Assembly (NCBI RefSeq): GCF_031143425.1
Contig: NC_090445.1
Location: 823,396,817-823,460,816, forward strand
Length of the DNA stretch: 64,000 bases
Direction: 5' to 3'
From: Pleurodeles waltl
Lineage: Eukaryota > Chordata > Amphibia > Caudata > Salamandridae
Positions 57,943-64,000 of the stretch are shown piece after piece; position 1 is the stretch's first letter, and the number at the start of each line of letters is the position of its first letter. A program made the translations under genes and the position numbers. The notes beneath the pieces are model-generated. The model searched no databases. It saw nothing but the letters and a program-made list of their open reading frames with translations, and was not told where the DNA came from.

Positions 57943-58724
57943 CTAGTCCCTTAATAAGGACTTGCAGTTTTGTTGGTGTAAGAACCCTTTCTGTTAAATT
58001 TGTTACACGTTGTATTTGTAGTTGTCCCTAGTGTTGGGCGTCTTGTCATGCTACTTGTCTGTACTCGTGGCTCCCTGTCTTCCTATTGGACGTCTGTGCA
58101 TGTATTCTTCATGCCTCTGTGTCCATGTCTTCTTCCTAAAAAAGGAAGTCTGTCACTCTGCGGGACTCTCAGCAGTATCTGTTGATTGAAAGGAGTGCCA
58201 CAGCCATAACATTGTGGTGAATGGTGGCAGAGGGGGCCTGGAAGTATGTCGCTTGTAAGTTAGAAAATTATTTCAATGTTGCTCTTTTCTTCCTCTCCGT
58301 CTACCTCGTTGTTCTTATCCCCTACTTCACCCTTCTGCATCTGATGATCTACCGTGCCAGGTCAGTGTCTGACCATTCATCCTTTTGGTGTGATGTAATG
58401 TGGTGCAAAGTACGGGTATATCCTTCCTTGAGAAAACTGCTTAACATCCTTTTGTAGTGTTTGTATCTTTGCATTAGGAAACGTTTGCAATCTGTCATTT
58501 TATTATGGACATCTTCAACTCTTTTTTGTAAACTGTGATTCTGATTGCTCTGCTGAATGACTCCCGTGTGCCTGTATTTTCGCTCCTAATGTCTCTCACA
58601 ACCTCTTGGCAGTTATGGTTATCAGGATGAGGCAATCCGATCCATGGCGCTGTGCTAAGCGATCAGCAACCAACCTTTGCTAAAAGCTGATCCTCTAGTC
58701 ATATGTGAGGAGCGTTGGAAAAAA

Positions 58725-58952
58725 TTATGTCCCCGAGGGGCCCACATTAGATCTCCAATATTTGGTTACTACCCCACGTAGAATGGTCTTAACCTGATTG
58801 CGTTTCAGCTCTGTAGGTGTATCTGAGTCCTTTGACTGTGCAATAGTTTGTGCAATGTTAATATCATGAAGTAATGGAGGACCTGAAAGACCGAATAAAG
58901 GTCCTCCTCTGTATAGGGTAGTCGTAGTTTTGAGACATAGTAGTTGTTCCAC
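58725..58952 (-). pseudogene. Probable N-terminal piece of Penelope-like ORF
   Basis: Short frame with GPPLLHDINIAQTIAQSKDS and ...VVTKYWRSNVGPSGT. No domain is recognised; assigned by position upstream of the RT on the same strand and inside the terminal repeats. It could be chance. Confidence 0.35.
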
Positions 58953-59185
58953 CTAATATTTAGAGATAGAGAATATGGGCCTCCTTCTACGAGTTTTGTG
59001 CATGTGTTTGCTAATTTCAGGTTTAGTCTTTAGGTCAGATTACTAAATAGTGAAAGAAGAGTTTTCAGGTGTGTATATCTCCTACAGCTGTGCGCTGGCA
59101 ACTTATACCAATTCTCAAAAGGGATGGGAGAGACAAGGTTAAGCCTGAGTTCCCTTCACTTCCTATTTATTATATCCCAAAACCT

Positions 59186-59306
59186 GAGAGAGGGAACCCA
59201 TATTTGATCCTTCCCAGAGCCTTCCTCACTTTTCTAATGAGAGCATTCCCATTTTGTTGAAGGGACACTCACCCACGAGGGTTAGTTAGTGGCATACTTC
59301 ATCATG
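59186..59306 (-). repeat. Penelope-like terminal repeat, right copy
   Basis: Partner of 53651-53770, in the same orientation, about 5.5 kb away. The best-conserved core is ACCCACGAGGGTTAGTTAGT followed by GGCAT. Confidence 0.6.
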
Positions 59307-60699
59307 TAGACACACACAGTGTAATATGATATCTGTTATCATTGTTGAGTTATGGGTGGGACCATGGCACAAAAGAGGCAACCTGGGCGATGATGGACCT
59401 CCCTTCCTTCACAAATGGTAATACATAGCATATTACACTCTGCACATATGCATATATGGTATATTCTGTTGTGTCAAGCGTAGTAGTTACAAGTAAAGGT
59501 AGCTTGCGCTGCTGTGCAACATGTAAAAAAAAAACCAGTGACAAAGCCAATAAATCTCACATAGACGAAACCTATTGGCTTTGACAATGCTTGTTAGGAA
59601 CTGTCATGGAATATTTCCGAAGCTCTCTTTATGTGACCGTAGCCAGCAAAAGAGTTGCTGCTTTGACGTTCAGAAACCAAAAACTAATGCACACTGCCAT
59701 GTGTTTTGCATGTCAGAGCTGAAACTTGACTCCCAGGCAAATCCAACCTCGTGTCCAACATTCAAAAGAGGAGTGCAGTGCGCATGCCCATGCTAGGAAA
59801 ACAAGGGCTCGATAGAGAACATTTGAAATAGGAAGGGCTTGCTTATACTTTTCAACAAATATTTCCATGGACAAAAGAATTCCTTTGCAAAAGAAGAGAT
59901 AACTGTAACAATAGTTAAGTAGTGCGGCAGAAACCTGAGAGCTGAACAGAATCGAATCATACCCTGGTGGGAAACAGAAGTACATTTCCAGAAGAAAGCG
60001 GATGCTCCTGGCGGGGCACACACCTCCAGATTGTTTAACCTCTTATACAAAAACATTAAAGGTTCTGTTACAAATTACACAACATTTACTCAATTCATTA
60101 GTTTGAAATATCTTAATTAAAATCACATATTTCTTTGAAATCATATGTTGGTTTGTGATTGTGCAACTGAAAAACTCAGATCTGTTATCTAAGCATATAA
60201 ATGTTGCACTTAACAGCATTGTTCTATCTGGAACTCCAACGACAAACGCAATATCTTCTAGCATTTCTATCTTTTTTTTTTAAATCCAACTTAATTATGT
60301 AATGTTTTTCATATAGAAAAATTAGGAAACTTACTGAAAGTAACTTGTGACCAAATAATTATTTGATGATCCAAGACTGACAGGCTTGAAGTTGCACTCA
60401 AGCTTTTCCCCTATGCAAGAGGAAGGGGGGTCCACAAAGTACATTTGTGAGAAAATGTTTAATAAGCATCGGCAATGCTAATAGATCTGGCTTATAACCG
60501 TAAGCGTCTTTCAGTCATTCTTGATTTATGGACTCAATATGTCATCACACTTGCACTCTGTCTCTCATCCTTGCCCTCATGCATCCATTCGTCCACCCAA
60601 ACTCAAAAAGGATATGTAAAATCAATTAAAAGTATAAAAGTAGCAAAAAGGTAAAAATACTGCTGCCTAAATGTGGTGAGTATATACTTGCAGTAGAAA
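59307..60699 (+). other. CALHM1 intron 1, nothing recognised
   Basis: AT-rich sequence with short open frames lacking recognisable motifs. Confidence 0.45.
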
Positions 60700-63110
60700 A
60701 TGTAAACATAACAGCCATCTTGGAAGGCTTTGTGCATCATGTATTTATAGTGTTGTAACATAGTGTAATAATCATTCACCCTTAAATGCTTATTGGTTTG
60801 CATAAAAACAGGTCAAACCGATGGCTTCTGACATAACGTTTCCCAACTAACCAAGTAGTCCTGTAGTATTTTTCAGTGGTTTGTCTCATAACCAACTCAA
60901 TGCAACTGTGTTCAGCATAGGCATTTTCATGATGCCACCATGAGAGTTGCAGTCATAAAATTACAGCTATGTTCAAAATTACAGTTGGCAAAAATATACA
61001 AAAACCCTTCTAAGTGCACCTAACAAAGATGATCACTGTGCAAAACTACTCCCGCAGTTTGTTTGGGGGAGTAGCCAATAACAAAACCTTGCCTACTGTG
61101 GTAATCTTTGAACTTTCATGTGAGAAAATCCCAATTTATAGGCTTTTCTATTGGAGTAAATTTTGATTCCACAGAGTATACACAATGAGTCAAATCAAAT
61201 CATACTGTGAGAAAGAGCACATACCATCATCAGAGAAATAAAGAAACAATGAAAAGGAATACTATGGCGGTCAATATAAAGTACAGGGTGCGCCTGATTA
61301 CCAAACTATTGTAGAATAAACAAAAGAGTTTCGACAAAGATAATAGTTAATCACCAGCCTTGATTGACCCGAAAGCAGCTAAGCATCTCCCCCATTGGGT
61401 CCCAGAGTCTCATAGACCTATTCCTACCCTCATCATTGTCAATTAAGGAGATTTCAAGAAAGTCAGTATTCAAAAATTCATGGCACGAGAGCATAGGATT
61501 TGAGGCCTCCTTCAGAAGTCAGTGTCGAGCCAGCACTAATCTCGCTAAGGATATTGCAAAGAAATATACCCCACCTAATACCATGGAATTGTAGGGGAAT
61601 GTCCTAATATTTGTAGCTTGCGGTCCCAAATCATGTTTTCCAGAATAGTCTGGTTAAACTTCCCCATAATTGAATCCCAATAAACTGTAACTGACAGGCA
61701 GACAACAAAGATATGCACAGCCCCTGCCTGCTCAGCCACACATCTGAAGCATTTTGCATCTTGTCTGATCTTCATAACATAGAGACAATAGAGCATAACA
61801 CAAATATCGTTGACAAACTTCAGATAATGAGCTCTGACCCTCTAAACTTTCAGAACGCAATGCACCAGTAAGTTAGTGCGCTTAATATCATCTGAGGTTA
61901 TTCTCACCCCAGAGAGTTGTTGGCTCCACTTATCTGCCCTAAATTGAAAACGGTCAGTATTCCGTCTTTCTTCAATTGAAGAATTCATTTTGTAAGCAAG
62001 GCTTATACTTCATTTGAGGGGGCATTTCATCAGCTAGCCCAGAAAACTGTTCAGATCACAACATATGTCTTCCGATTTGATATTGCCTAAGATATGCCGG
62101 ACCTGAAGATACCGAAAGAATCCCATATTCTTCAATACAGTGTAATAATAATCCAGCCACTGAGGCCTATTAGATTTAACGTGATTTTATGTGTTGATTT
62201 TAAATATGTTAGACCTACTACATTTAGCATATCTTTTCAAAGTAAACAGATCAGACCTACTGTATCTGACATAAAAGTTCTGGTCATTGGCTTGTCACCA
62301 TATCTAATTCAAGATTACTGTATTGTGTATATGCTTTCCCACAAATCCGAAATCAAGCATACAATCATAAAATTCCAAATTTGTCCAATATTACAGTTGG
62401 CAAAACCATGTATAAAGCCTTCTAAGCATGCCTAACAAAGATTTTCACAGTGCAAACCTTTTACACCCATGGAATATCAGAAACCCCTAGCCCACACAGC
62501 GAACTGGGATTTCATGTACCAAAGTCCCTCCCTAAAGGCTTTGATAAAGTGCAATAATATTTCATATTTCAGTCTTTAAGGCTATGGGCTTTAACATATG
62601 ATTTTCACAATACATATGACCGATTGCCTTTGTCATAACTTACATAAACAGATCAAACCTGTTGCATCTAGCACAACGTTTTCAAATGAACCAATCAGGC
62701 ATAGAGCCTTTATCATTTGTTTGTTGTCATAATAATCTCAGACCCACAGCACCAAGCATAAATGTTCTCACAAGCAGCCAGCAGGTATATTGGGCGGACG
62801 GGTTGCTCCATCACAAACTTGACGGATATTCCATCTGCTGTATTGCAATCCCATTATATCCTATGGGGATCGGAGCATTTGTGACAGAGTAACCTATCCG
62901 CCAAGCTCTAAATCAATCCCTTTGATATACAAACATCTGTATACAAATACAGTTGGCCTAGCAATGTAAAACATCAACTATGATTATCAGAGTGCCAATT
63001 CTTTACGCTCAGAGTTTATCAATGAGGGTAACCAACACCCAAACGCTTTGTTACATGGATTCTGTGAGATTCGATTTAACAAAATACATCTAAACAGACT
63101 TTAACACAAT
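60700..63110 (-). repeat. Inverted copy of the 13.9-kb tandem family
   Basis: Read in reverse complement it reproduces the anchors of 13850-15960: TTATTACAC.GTA-type segments near 60765, 62139, 62549 and 63106; GATATGGTGACAAGCCAATG near 62283-62304; GTGGGAAAGCATA near 62330-62342; TGCACAGTGATCATC.TTGTT and CTTAGAAGGGTTTTTGTAT near 61000-61045. Pieces of ~43-48 bp starting GGTCTGA/GGTCTAA follow one another near 62160-62260. 61360-62010 does not belong and carries an L1-like fragment. Confidence 0.6.
61360..62010 (-). pseudogene. L1-like ORF2 C-terminal fragment
   Basis: Minus-strand conceptual translation, with one internal stop, gives RFQFRADKWSQQLSGVRITS, then HYLKFVNDICVMLYCLYVMK, then DAKCFRCVAEQAGAVHIFVV CLS and YWDSIMGKFNQTIL. 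The CxxC...H...C arrangement with the preceding helices resembles the cysteine-rich C-terminal end of L1-type ORF2. The RT itself is not present. It interrupts the tandem-family block. L1-group assignment is by motif impression only. Confidence 0.5.
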
Positions 63111-63329
63111 GTAATAACAATCTACCCTTCCTGTCAGCTGGCCCACGAGTGTTTCTGTCAGAGATGACCCACTCATAGCATTGAGACGCTTCAAGGGTGG
63201 AAGTTTCCGATGTCCACCGAGCATGGTTTGGGATGAAGAATAGCACCGCTATCGATGCGAGTGTGTAGGCAGTGTGTGACACCCGGGTGAAGGCTGTGTG
63301 TAAACGCCAGAGAACCAAGGTGAAGCAGC

Positions 63330-64000
63330 AGGAGGCTCGAGCACAAGCTTAAATTATGTGATGCACACTGGAGGCTCAGGACGACTCACACAATGTGGGT
63401 TCAGGTGCATTTTAATGATGATAGGAGCCTGCAATGTCTCTGTGGCTCTGAAGAGGAGGCCAGCAAACTAGCCCTTAGAGTCAGATCTAGTAGTCCTGTG
63501 CGCAGTTGTAGATGCAGGGCTCAATGGCAGAGCTGGCCTCTGAGGGTTCAAGGCAGACTCCAGGCTTTCTTCTGAAAGAGAAGTTTGCAGAAAAGTTCTT
63601 TGAAGTTCCATGAGTTTTTCTGCCTCCCCTGCCCTGGTTCCAAGCTGGCTGCACTGACAATACAGGGCTGTTAAGTCTATTGTAAGGAGACAGGACACCG
63701 CCATTTCAGGGGCAAGTTGGGCTGAGTTTAGCTCCGCCAGTCCCCCATCCTGCCAGTGGAAAGGCCATTCAGGCTCTGCTAATCACACTATTGTGTGACT
63801 GTCTGGAGGGAATTCACAAAGTCCTAACTGTCAGTAACACCTAGTCATGTGACCTAAGACCGGCTGCAGGCACACAGGGCTAACGGAAGGAGAATGCCAA
63901 CTTTCTCAAATTGGCATTTTCAAACATGTAATGATAAAATCGACTTTACCACTGAAAGGGGTTTGTCATTACAAGTTCATAGGTATCAAACATGAAATAT
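63330..64000 (-). mobile_element. LTR fragment, 37091 family, runs off edge
   Basis: On the minus strand it shows the family's U3 segment. GTAATGATAAAATCGACTTTACCAC and the TTTGAAAATGCCAA/AAAGTTGGCATT words near 63895-63955 correspond to TAAAGTCGGATTTAAAG and AGAAAGTTGGTATT near 37720-37785 of the complete copy. It then continues into the GC-richer tract. The LTR start lies beyond 64000. Left limit approximate. Confidence 0.55.

Larger units (their letters stand above)
53651..59306 (-). mobile_element. Penelope-like element with terminal direct repeats
   Basis: Minus-strand retroelement. Coding pieces in order from right to left: an N-terminal piece (58952-58725), a spacer piece (57154-56963), RT (56918-56171) and a GIY-YIG endonuclease (55923-55675). 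RT followed by GIY-YIG is the signature of Penelope-like elements. Similar ~120-bp sequences at both outer limits, in direct orientation, match the LTR-like repeats known in this class. Two DNA transposons have inserted since: the palindrome element 57225-57942 in the 5' coding part and a 68-bp MITE at 54396-54463 in the 3' part. Stops and frame shifts make it inactive. Confidence 0.72.

Noticed and set aside
24434..64000. CALHM1 exon 2 within the window
   Set aside because: None of the plus-strand translations shows the expected fourth helix followed by the conserved cytoplasmic helix region. It may lie beyond the window.

Overview
The window reads as nuclear DNA from a vertebrate with a very large, transposon-filled genome, most likely a salamander (urodele amphibian). 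I infer this from one unmistakable vertebrate gene fragment, CALHM1 exon 1, whose intron runs more than 39 kb to the window edge without an exon 2. The surrounding mixture also fits: decayed L2-like, L1-like and Penelope-like retroelements, kilobase-scale LTRs, and many hAT- and Harbinger-type DNA elements. There are no bacterial-style operons, rRNA or tRNA genes, or CRISPR arrays. Genus and species cannot be settled from the sequence alone.

Layout. 1-2750: minus-strand L2/CR1-like LINE with endonuclease and RT domains. 2752-4241: LTR-like unit with a CCAAT-box array, TATA box, internal 470-bp duplication, AATAAA and a possible primer-binding site. 5338-5823: a 68-bp MITE and a hAT-like MITE. 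9151-10473: 5'-truncated plus-strand L2-like LINE with a GATT tail. 11791-12088: hAT-like MITE. 13850-15960: an old tandem array. 20880-22602: minus-strand LTR fragment. 23885-24433: CALHM1 exon 1. From 24434 to the right edge everything lies inside CALHM1 intron 1, if the gene is intact. That intron holds two minisatellites (19 bp and 21 bp), a 660-bp hAT element with an 8-bp target duplication, a complete 2.36-kb LTR with a 5-bp target duplication, and a 4.8-kb composite Harbinger-like element. It also holds a second LTR, a TA-flanked MITE and a Penelope-like element with terminal direct repeats. That Penelope-like element is itself interrupted by an element built almost wholly of palindromes. 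Further right are a reverse-oriented copy of the 13.9-kb array family with an L1-like fragment in it, and a third copy of the LTR family at the right edge.

The only host gene supported is CALHM1, a pore subunit of a voltage- and calcium-regulated large-pore channel. All other coding-like tracts are transposon proteins in various states of decay, or repeats that happen to be free of stops.

Most unusual structures: (1) 57225-57942, about thirteen consecutive near-perfect palindromes inside short terminal repeats shared with two separate 68-bp MITEs, all three flanked by 3-bp duplications. (2) A dispersed tandem family with a ~43-bp internal period at 13.9-16.0 kb and, inverted, at 60.7-63.1 kb. 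(3) The 41.35-46.12 kb Harbinger-like element, which combines a transposase first exon, a Myb/SANT-like gene and a second regulator-like exon between inverted tandem-repeat blocks.
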